From positions 62,001 to 126,000 of the forward strand of contig NZ_JANHAP010000009.1 in the NCBI RefSeq assembly GCF_024734385.1: a DNA stretch of 64,000 nucleotides, read 5' to 3'. Origin of the DNA: Dasania sp. GY-MA-18. Its GTDB lineage: Bacteria; Pseudomonadota; Gammaproteobacteria; Pseudomonadales; Dasaniaceae. A program made the position numbers and the translations under genes. The notes below the pieces were generated by a model, which made no database searches, was not told where the DNA came from, and worked only from the letters and a program-made list of their open reading frames with translations. This document shows positions 55,096 to 63,994 of this stretch, one piece after another; positions within the stretch are counted from its first letter, which is position 1; the number at the start of each line of letters is the position of its first letter.

Positions 55096-55665
55096 TTAAT
55101 TTTCATTGGGAATTATCGCTAAAAGATCAGTTGTGCCAACGCTAATACCTTCTTGCGACAAAAGAGTTGTTACCTGACCTCTGTGATGTGTTTGGTGGTT
55201 GAAAAAATGTAAAAGAAGATAAGAAAACTGCTTAGTGATCTCTGCTCCTTTCGAGTTTGTATAGGTGAAATTTTTACTTAATAAGGGGTAATAAAGCTTA
55301 CCCATTAGCTCAATGATTTCGCAGTCGATTATCTGTCGATGCAGATAGAGTTCGAAGATGTCATAATAGAGAATGTCATCGAGATTTTTAGGTTTTGGGA
55401 GTTGTTTTGTATGGAGTAGTAAGTCGTTTGGTAATTCAGTCTGAGAAAAGCGATTTAACCAAATTAAGTCCGCAACTAATATATGGTTTAATGTACCTAT
55501 AATTGACCCGAAGAAAGCACCACGATCTTTAGATAGTTCTGCGTTTTCCAATTTGGAAGCAGAGTCATACACTTTTTTATTCAGCTGCTGGTTATACTCA
55601 GCAAGTAGTAGAAATTGGTGTTCTAGTATCATGGAATAATCTACCTGGTTATAAAATAAAGGCAT
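55096..55665 (-). CDS. DinB-family four-helix protein
   Basis: A protein of 189 residues: GTLNHILVADLIWLNRFS with the first metal-binding His and LLLHFFNHQTHHRGQVTTLLSQEGI with the other two. DinB-like proteins use this triad for thiol-dependent chemistry or stress protection. ATG at 55665 or M-I-L at a later position are possible starts. It is separate from the operon and reads toward it. AT-rich as the cargo. Confidence 0.8.
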   Translation of the reverse strand: MPLFYNQVDYSMILEHQFLLLAEYNQQLNKKVYDSASKLENAELSKDRGAFFGSIIGTLNHILVADLIWLNRFSQTELPNDLLLHTKQLPKPKNLDDILYYDIFELYLHRQIIDCEIIELMGKLYYPLLSKNFTYTNSKGAEITKQFSYLLLHFFNHQTHHRGQVTTLLSQEGISVGTTDLLAIIPNEN

Positions 55666-55802
55666 GTCAATTTGCGGTGTGGCTTCTGTTTTATGGCCTG
55701 TAGTCTAAGGTCAGTTCGGCCAATTGACGTGCAAGTCCATGAGCTGGTATTTCTCATGTTTTAGCAACATATTAATACTATCAGTTCACAAGGCGTTAAG
55801 AA

Positions 55803-56060
55803 ATGGCTTTTCATTATCCGTTTGACTGGATTTTTAGGGGGAAAGGTCACTCGAAAGCCTCTGTCATTCGAGAGATTAACCAAAGCACCACCGTTCCCGA
55901 CAGCGGTTATATGGTGCGAGATGAAAAAACCAAAGGCTTCTTTTGTCTGGATCACCGCACTGTAGACGGTAAGTGCAACATTATCACCGATGTGCATGAC
56001 AGTGTTCCCTATCTCAAGCTACCGGAATTTTGCGTAGTATATGCACTAACGTCTGAAATA
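55803..56060 (+). mobile_element. Fragment of an IS1182/IS5-like transposase
   Basis: In one frame the sequence reads GKGHSKASVIREINQSTTVPDSGYMVRDEKTKGFFCLDHRTVDGK, then IITDVHDSVPYL, matching the middle of IS1182-type transposases with an internal deletion after IITDV. No terminal inverted repeats or remaining domains are near. A dead remnant. Confidence 0.6.
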
Positions 56061-56097
56061 CAGCTAAACTACTATATACATCATTGGGCTTTTCTAT

Positions 56098-56581
56098 GTG
56101 GTTCGACAGCCTTACAAATCTACCACCTGTCATCGATCTAGAAGCCTCTAGTCTGAATCGGCAACACAGTTACCCCATATCCTGCGGTTTGGTAGTCAGA
56201 GGGCGTAGCTGTTATTGGATAATTGAACCTGAGCCCGATTGGAATGTTTGGTCTGCGACAAGCCAAGCCGTTCATGGGCTAACTCGTCCCTATCTGGAAA
56301 AAGAGGGCTTGCCGCTTAAACAGGTTCAGGCTGAAATTGCTTCGGCCCTATCAGGCTTTGGTGTGATTTATTCCGATGCTCCAGAGTGGGGCGGGCTGTG
56401 GTGTGCGAAATTGGGCATAGACGGTATTCGCTTCGGGATATCCACCAGCTGCCGCCCCCTCTAAATAAAGCCGCCTCAAGCAACAAGTTGTCCGCTTTAT
56501 GGAGAAAGAGAGCCTGTCACCACACCGCGCTGTACATGATGCGATAGCTATCGCCATGGCGGCCAATAGCCTATTAGTTTA
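56098..56581 (+). pseudogene. Broken DnaQ-type exonuclease gene
   Basis: The first frame has LPPVIDLEASSLNRQHSYPISCGLVVRG (ExoI-like, D and E), AVHGLTRPYL and SGFGVIYSDAPEW, then stops at 56464. In another frame downstream FMEKESLSPHRAVHDAIAIAMAANSLLV carries the ExoIII His and Asp. A frameshift in a run of C and T near 56450 separates them. Together they would give about 160 residues of a DEDDh exonuclease. It directly follows the IS fragment. Confidence 0.6.
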
Positions 56582-56623
56582 GTGGATCATTATGGCTGAA
56601 CCTCAGTAAAATAGGGCCCTATG

Positions 56624-56672
56624 ACCAATTAATCCTAATTAATCAAAGCTTGATTAATTAGGATTAATTGGT
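56624..56672. repeat. Perfect 23-bp inverted repeat with 3-base loop
   Basis: Arms at 56624-56646 and 56650-56672 are exact complements (ACCAATTAATCCTAATTAAT-type sequence) around AGC. It is fully AT-rich and longer than a normal terminator stem, and no T run follows it. It could be a transcription end, a cruciform or a protein-binding site of the island. Confidence 0.85.
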
Positions 56673-56849
56673 GGTATTTTGATCGGCATCGCATGGCGTT
56701 TTCCTTCCTAGGGGCTCTACTGTTTGGTAAGCCCTTAGCTCTATCACTGATACTTTAAAATCATAATGAAAAGTCAAGGTGTTGACCAGTATTGTGCACT
56801 AGCACCATACTGCTGGTTGTAGAGGTAACTATGAAAATAAGCCTTCATT

Positions 56850-57134
56850 TTGACCGGCAATTCTGATGTTACAGCGATGATGAATCTAATTAGGACCGCT
56901 GGATTCAAGATCTGGTCATTACTGTATGGAGGTGTTTGCGGGGGAATAATGATTCAGCGATTAAAAATTTGGTTGAAGGGCCGAGTTGCTAACACAATGC
57001 CGAGCACAGCTCCTGCAAAGCCAACTGGGTTATCTGAAGAGAGTAAAAAGAAACTAAGTCAGCTTTCTAAACAAGTTAGAACTGGTAAGTATACTGATCT
57101 GACAGGTGGTTTGACCGCTGTGATTCATCGATAA
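56850..57134 (+). CDS. Possible small protein of unknown function
   Basis: A 94-codon frame with a weakly hydrophobic middle (FKIWSLLYGGVCGGIMIQRLKIW) and a Lys/Ser-rich tail (PTGLSEESKKKLSQLSKQVRTGKYTDLTGG). The second half from about residue 46 looks protein-like. No family recognised. The true start may be the ATG at 56949. Confidence 0.35.
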   Translation: MTGNSDVTAMMNLIRTAGFKIWSLLYGGVCGGIMIQRLKIWLKGRVANTMPSTAPAKPTGLSEESKKKLSQLSKQVRTGKYTDLTGGLTAVIHR

Positions 57135-58146
57135 TTATTAAGTTGACCTTCTCCAAAAAACTATGCCACAGCCTATTAGATTTTCAATTGTGGCGAGATC
57201 TCTTTACTTGGCTCAACCTCTGCTCTTTTTCTTTGATTGGCTCCTCACGCCGCTGACATCTTTACAAAATTGATACGCTCATCTTAGTCGGTTTGCGGCG
57301 GCCTCATTACAAAAATACTGCGTCCTTGTGGTCAGAGCAGCTATGCAGGGTCCCCAGCGAGGTCTTCAGGTAAAATCGGCACGGCTTTCATGTGCGGCCA
57401 GTGTAGTGTGCAAATCCGTCCAGCGCTCGCACCCTTAACTTCTGATAGGCTCTTTATGTATGATTTTTCTCGGAGGAGTTGTAATGGTAGGCTCAAGAAT
57501 AAAATAAGTACATTTCCTTCAGCCCATTGTTGGTTGTTGTTTTTCTATTAGCTCGCCTCGAATTTTTCAGTTTTGACTCATTCCTATATCTGCAATTGGT
57601 GAATATTTTCTTCCTTCGGCATTTGGAAATTCTCTGCCCCGTACAATAGGGATAGTGATTTGACTTCTTTTGTGGGTGTATCTTTAGTAAGGGTCAAGAC
57701 AATGATGTTTTCTATTTAAATGCCAGCAACTGAATTAAGCAATTCGTAATTTCTTCTTCAGGTATTTTTAGAGCTAGGGTGGTATATAAGCCCTTGATAG
57801 GTACCTCTTAAGAGAAAGCATTTTTTTGCCATAACTAAGCCATTAAAAAAATTTAAAATCTAGGCCTGAGGTCTGTGATAGAGTCTCAAGCTGTTAATAG
57901 GGAGCTTATTTTTGTTCCCTTCCTGACGTTATCGATTCAATCAAAAAAAATGCCCTTACACTTTGTGGGATTCTATAAATCTAGGTGGATTAGGTCATGA
58001 AATAATGATTTAATGCTCAGTATAGGGCTATATTGCCCCATTAATGAAAACTTAAGTTATTGATTGAATGAATATTGCTAGTGATCGTGTTGTTTATCTG
58101 ATCTCCGGTTCAGACAAAAAGGCCCTAAAAAGTGAATGCTACACCT
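57135..58146. other. Gene-poor AT-rich right end of the island
   Basis: About one kilobase with no intact gene on either strand. Scattered broken frames occur around 57250-57500 but I could not name a family. It leads directly to the second recA copy. GInt-type islands are described as ending in a short AT-rich stretch, and this would fit, but that is only an analogy. Confidence 0.5.
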
Positions 58147-58608
58147 AACCCTGAAACCACCACTGGTGGTAATGCCCTTAAGTTTTATTCTTCTGTGCGT
58201 TTAGATATACGCCGCACCGGTGCCGTTAAAGATGGCGAAGAAGTCATAGGTAACGAAACCCGCGTTAAAGTCGTTAAAAACAAAGTGTCACCACCGTTCA
58301 AACAAGCTGAGTTCCAAATCCACTACGGTAAAGGTATTTACCACATGGGTGAGGTTATAGACTTAGGCGTTAAGCTTAACTTGGTGGATAAGTCTGGCGC
58401 TTGGTATGCCTATAAAGGCGACAAAATAGGCCAAGGTAAAGCCAATGCAGCGCGCTTTTTAAGTGATAATCCAGAAATTGCCGCTGAAATTGAAAAACAA
58501 ATTCGTGCTGAGTTATTAGTGGTACCTACCTCTAATGCTGAAAAAGCCGATGTGGCCAGCAAGGCCGCGGCAGCAACAGCAAAAGCAGAGGCTGTGGCGG
58601 CTGAATAA
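58147..58608 (+). pseudogene. recA: Displaced recA 3' fragment
   Basis: It encodes the last 153 RecA residues from [13 protein letters not shown] through the Ala/Lys tail, in frame, with mostly synonymous differences from 34256-34711 and two extra codons in the tail. A GTG at 58132 could start it but it lacks Walker A and B and so cannot be a recombinase. In the island model this is what remained of the host gene; selection traces (synonymous changes) predate the split. Confidence 0.92.
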
Positions 58609-58644
58609 GCCTGCCGGAGTTGGCTAACTAGCGGGCGTGCTGTT

Positions 58645-59205
58645 ATGGAAGATTATCATCAAGCTGATGACGCAGCACGCGAGCTAGAGCCTGAACAAAG
58701 CTCAAAAAAAAGCCCCAAAAAAAAGCCTCAACTAAAGCCCGAAAATCCCTCTCGTGATATACGCCTGGCAGCAATGAACTTGCTAGCTAGGCGTGAGCAC
58801 GGTTATCAAGAGCTGCTCACCAAGTTGGGTAGCAAGTTCTCTAAATCTGAACACCATCCTCCAGAGCTAATTACAGAACAATTGCAAATCCTGCGAGAGC
58901 AAGGCTTGCAAAGCGATGAGCGTTTTGTGGAAGCGTTTATTAATAGCAAAAAAAACAGTGGTAAGGGGCCTATGGTGGTGCGGCAACAGCTGCAGCAAAA
59001 GGGTTTAAGCGCAGAGCTAATAGCGCTGAGCTTAGAGGCTGTAGAGGATGAATGGTTTGCCCTTGCCCAAGATCTCTATGAGCGCAAATACCAAGGCCGC
59101 CCCATAGCTGACCACAAAGAAAAAGCCAAGCGTATGCGCTTTATGCAAAGCCGTGGTTTTAGCTTTGACCATTTTATTCATTTATTGGATACCCCCAGTA
59201 TTTAA
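58645..59205 (+). CDS. recX: RecX, second copy
   Basis: A 186-residue intact RecX, nearly identical to the copy at 34748 for the first 115 residues, then clearly different (GLSAELIALSLEAVEDEWFALAQDLYERKYQGRPIADHKEKAKRM and an end SFDHFIHLLDTPSI). All three RecX repeats are present. Spacing of 36 bases from the recA fragment is retained. Without a visible promoter besides read-through it may be poorly expressed. It is followed by 245 bases and a terminator. Confidence 0.9.
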   Translation: MEDYHQADDAARELEPEQSSKKSPKKKPQLKPENPSRDIRLAAMNLLARREHGYQELLTKLGSKFSKSEHHPPELITEQLQILREQGLQSDERFVEAFINSKKNSGKGPMVVRQQLQQKGLSAELIALSLEAVEDEWFALAQDLYERKYQGRPIADHKEKAKRMRFMQSRGFSFDHFIHLLDTPSI

Positions 59206-59389
59206 TGATTCGTTAATTTACTTTTCGACTCTTTATCTATTTTGTTAATCTAATGAGGTGGGTGCTGACGAGCTTGATTCTAAAGTCATTAATTAATGTT
59301 ACGAGAAAAGGGGTAGAAGAGAATAAAGATTTTAAAACGTTAAAATGATGAAATAGTATAATAAGATAGCTATGAGCTATATCGAAGCA

Positions 59390-59430
59390 AAAAAACCTTC
59401 AAGCAACAGTTTTCTGCTTGAAGGTTTTTT
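59390..59430. terminator. Strong terminator
   Basis: A 16-bp stem (AAAAAACCTTCAAGCA / TGCTTGAAGGTTTTTT) with a 9-base loop, between recX copy 2 and the convergent Tsx-like gene. It has A and T runs on both flanks, so it can act both ways. Confidence 0.9.
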
Positions 59431-59450
59431 ATAATCTAAACTGCGGATTG

Positions 59451-60233
59451 TTAAAGGTTATATTGAATCATAAACTGAGGATGTCTTTCGATTGGCAGAT
59501 CTAAACCATATTTATTCTTCCACCAGCTATATTCTAAACCTATGTAAAGTTTTCCGGCGTCATCGAAGAGACTGTGCCCTAGGTCAAAAAGAATATGAGG
59601 TTGGGCAAGTATAGAGCTTTTGGTAGAGCCACCACGTTCGCCAATGAAATCAACAAAGCCATCGAACATCCATTTAGTATTGCCTATTTCAAAAGGGAAT
59701 CCCCATACTGGCGTAACAATATAGGATTTGTCGCCGTCAGCACGATGTACCGCACCTGCAACATCATCATAAACTGAAATTGATACAGCGGCATAGCTAA
59801 AGCCGGGAAGGTCTAGGTTAAGATTAATGCCATAAGTAAGTACTTGGAAGTCATTGCCGGCATTGATGCCACCATGCAAGGCTACATCTTTAATAATCCC
59901 AGCTGAAAACGATTTGCCAGTTATTTTTGATAGGCTTAAATTAGTGTAATACTCAGAGTAAACAGTTGTACTGTCATCTGGGGCACTAGTATTTTCTTTA
60001 TAAATATCAACAAAGAAGTAGTTGTCACCGTATTCCCAGCCACTAGCATGTTCGAGCGTAATAGTGGTCATTGTTGTGTCAAAATCACCGGTTCCAAAAT
60101 CATAAACATCGCTGCCGCCTTGTAGAATCTCTACATTTGTATCGCTCCATGTCGCAGCTTGTGCGGCGTTGAAGCATAGGGAAGTTGATATGGCAGCAAA
60201 AATATAGTTACTTAATGTGTTATTTTTTTTCAT
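59451..60233 (-). CDS. Tsx-like outer-membrane channel
   Basis: A protein of 260 residues: signal peptide (LSNYIFAAISTSLCFNAAQA), then ATWSDTNVEILQGGSDVYDFGTGDFDTTMTTITLEHASGWEYGDNYFFVDIY, the typical N-terminus of Tsx-type nucleoside-specific channels, and an aromatic beta-barrel C-terminus (ERHPQFMIQYNL). Tsx channels admit nucleosides and related small molecules. Divergent from the LysR gene across 450 bases. Its link to the polyamine transporter is only positional. Confidence 0.85.
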   Translation of the reverse strand: MKKNNTLSNYIFAAISTSLCFNAAQAATWSDTNVEILQGGSDVYDFGTGDFDTTMTTITLEHASGWEYGDNYFFVDIYKENTSAPDDSTTVYSEYYTNLSLSKITGKSFSAGIIKDVALHGGINAGNDFQVLTYGINLNLDLPGFSYAAVSISVYDDVAGAVHRADGDKSYIVTPVWGFPFEIGNTKWMFDGFVDFIGERGGSTKSSILAQPHILFDLGHSLFDDAGKLYIGLEYSWWKNKYGLDLPIERHPQFMIQYNL

Positions 60234-60684
60234 TTATTTCTCCTGATCTTAGTGTCATTTTTGTTATTAAAAGCTAAGAATTTGACGGTTTGTTCAATGA
60301 TTATTAGATTGAAGTTGCCGCACAGATTTTGAGAACTGTCTGGACTCTAAATCTAGGTGTTGATAGTAGGTGTGAATACGAGAGTAAGTGAAATGAGTAG
60401 TTTCAATAGAGGCATTGATAAATACAATGATGATGGCATGTTCATAATAAAAAATTAGGCTATGATGAATAATATTGAAAATAACGGGCGGTCTTATATT
60501 GGTGTTATTAATATCTATTAAATACAGAGTGATTATTTATAGAGATAATGATGGCTAATCATAAATAATGAAGGCAGCATAAAGACGGGGGGCGTGAGGA
60601 TTACAGATGTAAGCTAAATATTATAATAACGTTAATAATTTAGGCAGTTCCTATACGGTTCTGCATAGAAGTATAGGTAAAACA
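60234..60684. other. Divergent intergenic region between Tsx-like and LysR genes
   Basis: About 450 AT-rich bases that must contain promoters for both genes. No hairpin or coding frame stands out. Confidence 0.5.
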
Positions 60685-61620
60685 ATGATCAATATTTCTT
60701 TGCGGCAAATGCGATATTTTATTGCCGTAGCTGAAGCCGGTAGGATTAACCTCGCGGCACAGCAGGTTAATATTTCTCCTTCCGCTATTACTGAATCCCT
60801 AAAGCTGTTAGAGCAAGAATTAGCAGTAATATTATTTGAGCGGCATCAACGAGGGGTGCGCTTAACTTATGATGGTCATCGCTTCTTAGATCATTGTAAA
60901 AGTGTTATGACGATGATGTTAGATGTGGATTACTCCTTTAGACAGCAAAAGCGATTGATGTTTGAGTCTTTGAAAATAGGGGCTTCAGCTGCTGTGATGG
61001 GCTATTTTTTACCTATGCCTTTGGTTAGATTAAGTCGAGTATACCCGCAATTAGAAATTGATGTGACTGAGCATGATCGTGAAAAAATAGAACACATGAT
61101 TGTAAATGGTGATTTGGATTTGGCTGTGATGTTGACTTCTAATATGGAGTTATCGAGTGGGTTGGAAATTGAAAGTTTGTTTGAATCAAAGCGTACATTG
61201 TGCTGCTCTTCACATCATCGTTTTGCTGGCATGGATGGTGTTACATTAGCTGATATTTGCCAAGAACCCTATATTCAACTTTGCATGGACGAGACCGATA
61301 AAAATACAGAGGCAATCTGGACAGGATATGGAAATAAGCCGAAAAAAATATTTCGTACAGAATCTATTGAGGCGGTTAGAAGCTTTGTGGCTAGCGGTCA
61401 GTATGTAACAATTTTGTCGCAATTGCTTTTTCGGTCTTGGTCGCTAGAAGGGGGGCGGCTGATGTCTAAGGATATCTCTGATCATGTTCCATCAATGAGT
61501 TTAGGCTTGGTCTGGTCGTCAGAGCGTGAAATAACACCATCAATGCAGGCTGTAATCGATTTTTTAAAAATGGAGTGTAAGCATAATAGGTTTCGAGGGG
61601 AGACAGTAAGTTACGCTTAA
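60685..61620 (+). CDS. LysR-family regulator
   Basis: A protein of 311 residues: helix-turn-helix MRYFIAVAEAGRINLAAQQVNISPSAITESLKLLEQELAVILFERHQRGVRLT, then a LysR effector domain beginning LKIGASAAVMGYFLPMPLVRLSRVYPQLEIDV. It stands between the Tsx-like gene and the ABC transporter operon and likely controls one or both. Normal length. Confidence 0.88.
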   Translation: MINISLRQMRYFIAVAEAGRINLAAQQVNISPSAITESLKLLEQELAVILFERHQRGVRLTYDGHRFLDHCKSVMTMMLDVDYSFRQQKRLMFESLKIGASAAVMGYFLPMPLVRLSRVYPQLEIDVTEHDREKIEHMIVNGDLDLAVMLTSNMELSSGLEIESLFESKRTLCCSSHHRFAGMDGVTLADICQEPYIQLCMDETDKNTEAIWTGYGNKPKKIFRTESIEAVRSFVASGQYVTILSQLLFRSWSLEGGRLMSKDISDHVPSMSLGLVWSSEREITPSMQAVIDFLKMECKHNRFRGETVSYA

Positions 61621-61897
61621 TGGCTGTTTTCACGAACGATTAAAATTAGATGGATTTAAATCAGGTCCGTATTTTCTTTATACTTTTAAGTAGCAAGTTT
61701 CATTTCTCTTGTTTTAAAAGGAAATAGGGTGTTGATTGATAGTCAATTTAATTGACATTATTTTTTAGGAGTCATTTTTATTGATTCTTAAAGTAAAAAT
61801 AAATAAATTTACGTTGTTGTTTTTATTAATTAGATTGAAAGCGCATAAAAAGCCGGTACGGATCAAACTGATTTAATCAAAATGGTTGGAGGCGTTA

Positions 61898-63052
61898 ATG
61901 AATAATGATAAAAAAACAAAGTCTACAATAATGAAATCAAGAAGAGATTTTATTAAGGCAGCTAGTGCAGCATCTGGTATTGCAGCGTTGGGTGGTGTCG
62001 CCCCCATGCTGATGTCAAAAAAAGCGAATGCAGCACCGAGAGAGATGACATTGCTTGCGTGGTATGGGCATGGCGAGAAGGATATTGTTGAGGCCTTCGA
62101 GCAAGCCAATAACTGTAAGGTAAAAGCAAAATATTACACAGGTGGTGACAATATGCTGGCGCTAATTGCACAGTCTCCGCCAGGAACATACGATGTAGTG
62201 CTTTCTGATGCCGAGTATGTTCTTCAGCTTAAAGAAGCAGGTTTTGTTGAAAAGCTTAACCCTAGTGATTACCCATTCGATGATTATTGGCCAGAGTTCC
62301 AGCGTTTTGGTGGCCACTGGAGTGGTAAAGAGCTTTACTCAGTAGCACTGCGATTTGGTTTCTTAGGGGTTTCCTACAACTCTGAAAACATTAGCGAAAA
62401 AGAAGCAATGAGTTACTCGTTATTGTGGGATGAAAAGCTTAAGGGAAGAGTGGGGCACTTTGACTGGCATCTGCCTAACCTGGGTTGTATGAGTATGTAT
62501 ATGGGCAACCCAAACCCCTATGATATTAACCAGAAAAAATTTGAGGCATTAACGAGCAAAACCATGGAGATACGCTCACAAGTCAATGGGTTTTATGACT
62601 ATGGTGGTACCTTCTCATCACTCAAAAATGGTCAAATTCAAGCCATGTGTGGCATTGGGGACTGGATTACTGGCGTTTTACAAAAAGATGGAAGCCCGGT
62701 GCGTACGGTGATTCCAGAAGAGGGAGGCTTACAGTGGACAGAGTCGTTGTGTATTGGAAAAAATGCTAAAAACCATGACCTAGCCCGTAAATTTATCCAG
62801 TATATGTCTAGCCCTGAAGGTCAGGTTCGGTCAGCTAATATGGCTGCCTATCCCGCTGCAATTGTTAATAAAAAAGCTTGGGAGTTACTCGCTAAAGTGA
62901 CCCCAGAGGAAGCCAAAAGGCAGCGCATGGAACTTGGGAAAGATAATGTAATTAGTGATATCAGAAATGGACGAGTGAAATACCGCACGCTACCAGTGCA
63001 GCAATCACTAGAGACGTGGAATGATTTCTGGCTTGAGTATAAAAATAGTTAG
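61898..63052 (+). CDS. Polyamine-type ABC binding protein with Tat signal
   Basis: A protein of 384 residues from the ATG at 61898 behind TTGGAGG. The twin-arginine motif SRRDFIKAASAASGIAALGG precedes the signal-peptide end at NAAPRE. The mature part, MTLLAWYGHGEKDIVEAFEQANNCKVKAKYYTGGDNMLALI, YDVVLSDAEYVLQL and LCIGKNAKNHDLARKFIQYMSSPEGQ, matches PotD/PotF-like spermidine/putrescine binding proteins. A hairpin follows, then permease genes. The actual ligand could be another amine or small acid. Confidence 0.87.
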   Translation: MNNDKKTKSTIMKSRRDFIKAASAASGIAALGGVAPMLMSKKANAAPREMTLLAWYGHGEKDIVEAFEQANNCKVKAKYYTGGDNMLALIAQSPPGTYDVVLSDAEYVLQLKEAGFVEKLNPSDYPFDDYWPEFQRFGGHWSGKELYSVALRFGFLGVSYNSENISEKEAMSYSLLWDEKLKGRVGHFDWHLPNLGCMSMYMGNPNPYDINQKKFEALTSKTMEIRSQVNGFYDYGGTFSSLKNGQIQAMCGIGDWITGVLQKDGSPVRTVIPEEGGLQWTESLCIGKNAKNHDLARKFIQYMSSPEGQVRSANMAAYPAAIVNKKAWELLAKVTPEEAKRQRMELGKDNVISDIRNGRVKYRTLPVQQSLETWNDFWLEYKNS

Positions 63053-63065
63053 TAAATCATCAGGG

Positions 63066-63089
63066 TCAAGGGGAGGACTCTCCCCTTGA
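63066..63089 (+). terminator. Hairpin between binding protein and permease genes
   Basis: A perfect 10-bp stem (TCAAGGGGAG / CTCCCCTTGA) with a 4-base loop. Such hairpins usually protect or attenuate the message so that the binding protein is made in excess over the permease. No long T run follows. Confidence 0.7.
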
Positions 63090-63145
63090 ACTTTCACTTT
63101 ATTACTTTTTACTGCCTGACCAAATATTAAGTTACGGAGGTTGCA

Positions 63146-63994
63146 GTGGGCTTAATTTCAAATCGTTCGATTTTCTCCGCATTTTTTAGTTTTCCACCCT
63201 TAATTTATCAACTTGCTTTTTTTGTTTTTCCGCTATTTTTCTTACTAGTTTTATCTTTTTGGAGTGTAAAATTTTACCGTGTTCAGCCAGATTTTACCTT
63301 TAGTAATTGGCTGTATATATTTGAGAAAGGGTATTTTTGGAAGTCTTATGGATGGACATTTTCCTTAGCAGCAATGACGTCCATTATTGCTAGCGTCATA
63401 GCATTCCCCGCTTCATATTATATCTCTTTTAAACTTTCTGAAAATATTAAACGAATTGTTCTTTTGTCATTAATTGTTCCATTTTTTACCAGTTATTTAG
63501 TGCGAATATATTCGTGGCAAGTGTTTCTTAATGATAATGGAATTATTAATGCGGCCCTTGATTATATAGGAGTAGGTGCTGTTGCGATGATTAATACTAA
63601 GCTAGGGTCAGTCATAGGTTATTTGACTTTGAGCTTACCGTTGGTGATTTTACTGCAAGTATTTAGTTTGTCGAATATTGACAGGAACTTAGTTGAAGCG
63701 GCGCATAATCTAAAGTGTTCTCCACTAAAAACAATTTTCTTAGTGGTTATTCCAGCTGCACGCGTTGGCCTGGTGCTGGCTGCACTATTTTGTTTTATTT
63801 TAAGTTTTGGTGATTTTGTAAGTCCAATTTACTTAGGTGGAGCAACAACGCAAACACTGAGTATTCTTATAATCGATCTCAGTAAAGCTGGGCAGCAATG
63901 GCCGCGAGCAGCTGTTGTGGCTATTACTATGATAGTCACTTTGTTGGCGACGACATTTTTAGCGCTTCGCTTTGCATATAAGGGGAAAAGTTAA
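63146..63994 (+). CDS. ABC permease, PotB-like
   Basis: A protein of 282 residues starting at a GTG after CGGAGG. Six membrane segments are visible. The coupling loop is LVEAAHNLKCSPLKTIFLVVIPAARVGLVLA, typical of the spermidine/putrescine permease I family (EAA motif). It follows the binding protein. The next permease starts four bases later. Confidence 0.88.
   Translation: MGLISNRSIFSAFFSFPPLIYQLAFFVFPLFFLLVLSFWSVKFYRVQPDFTFSNWLYIFEKGYFWKSYGWTFSLAAMTSIIASVIAFPASYYISFKLSENIKRIVLLSLIVPFFTSYLVRIYSWQVFLNDNGIINAALDYIGVGAVAMINTKLGSVIGYLTLSLPLVILLQVFSLSNIDRNLVEAAHNLKCSPLKTIFLVVIPAARVGLVLAALFCFILSFGDFVSPIYLGGATTQTLSILIIDLSKAGQQWPRAAVVAITMIVTLLATTFLALRFAYKGKS

Larger units (their letters stand above)
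34256..58146. mobile_element. Putative 23.9-kb genomic island inserted in the recA L2 codons
   Basis: The interval runs from the point where recA begins to be duplicated (AACCCTGAAACCACC at 34256) to the base before its second copy (58147). It is bounded by this direct repeat, and it contains a tyrosine-recombinase operon near its left end, IS debris, AT-rich cargo and a gene-poor right end. In the model, site-specific recombination in recA swapped in the island's own recA 3' part and recX, leaving the displaced host parts on the right. Islands inserted in recA with replacement recA sequence have been reported in Vibrio. The reverse assignment (left copy native) is possible. Confidence 0.7.
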
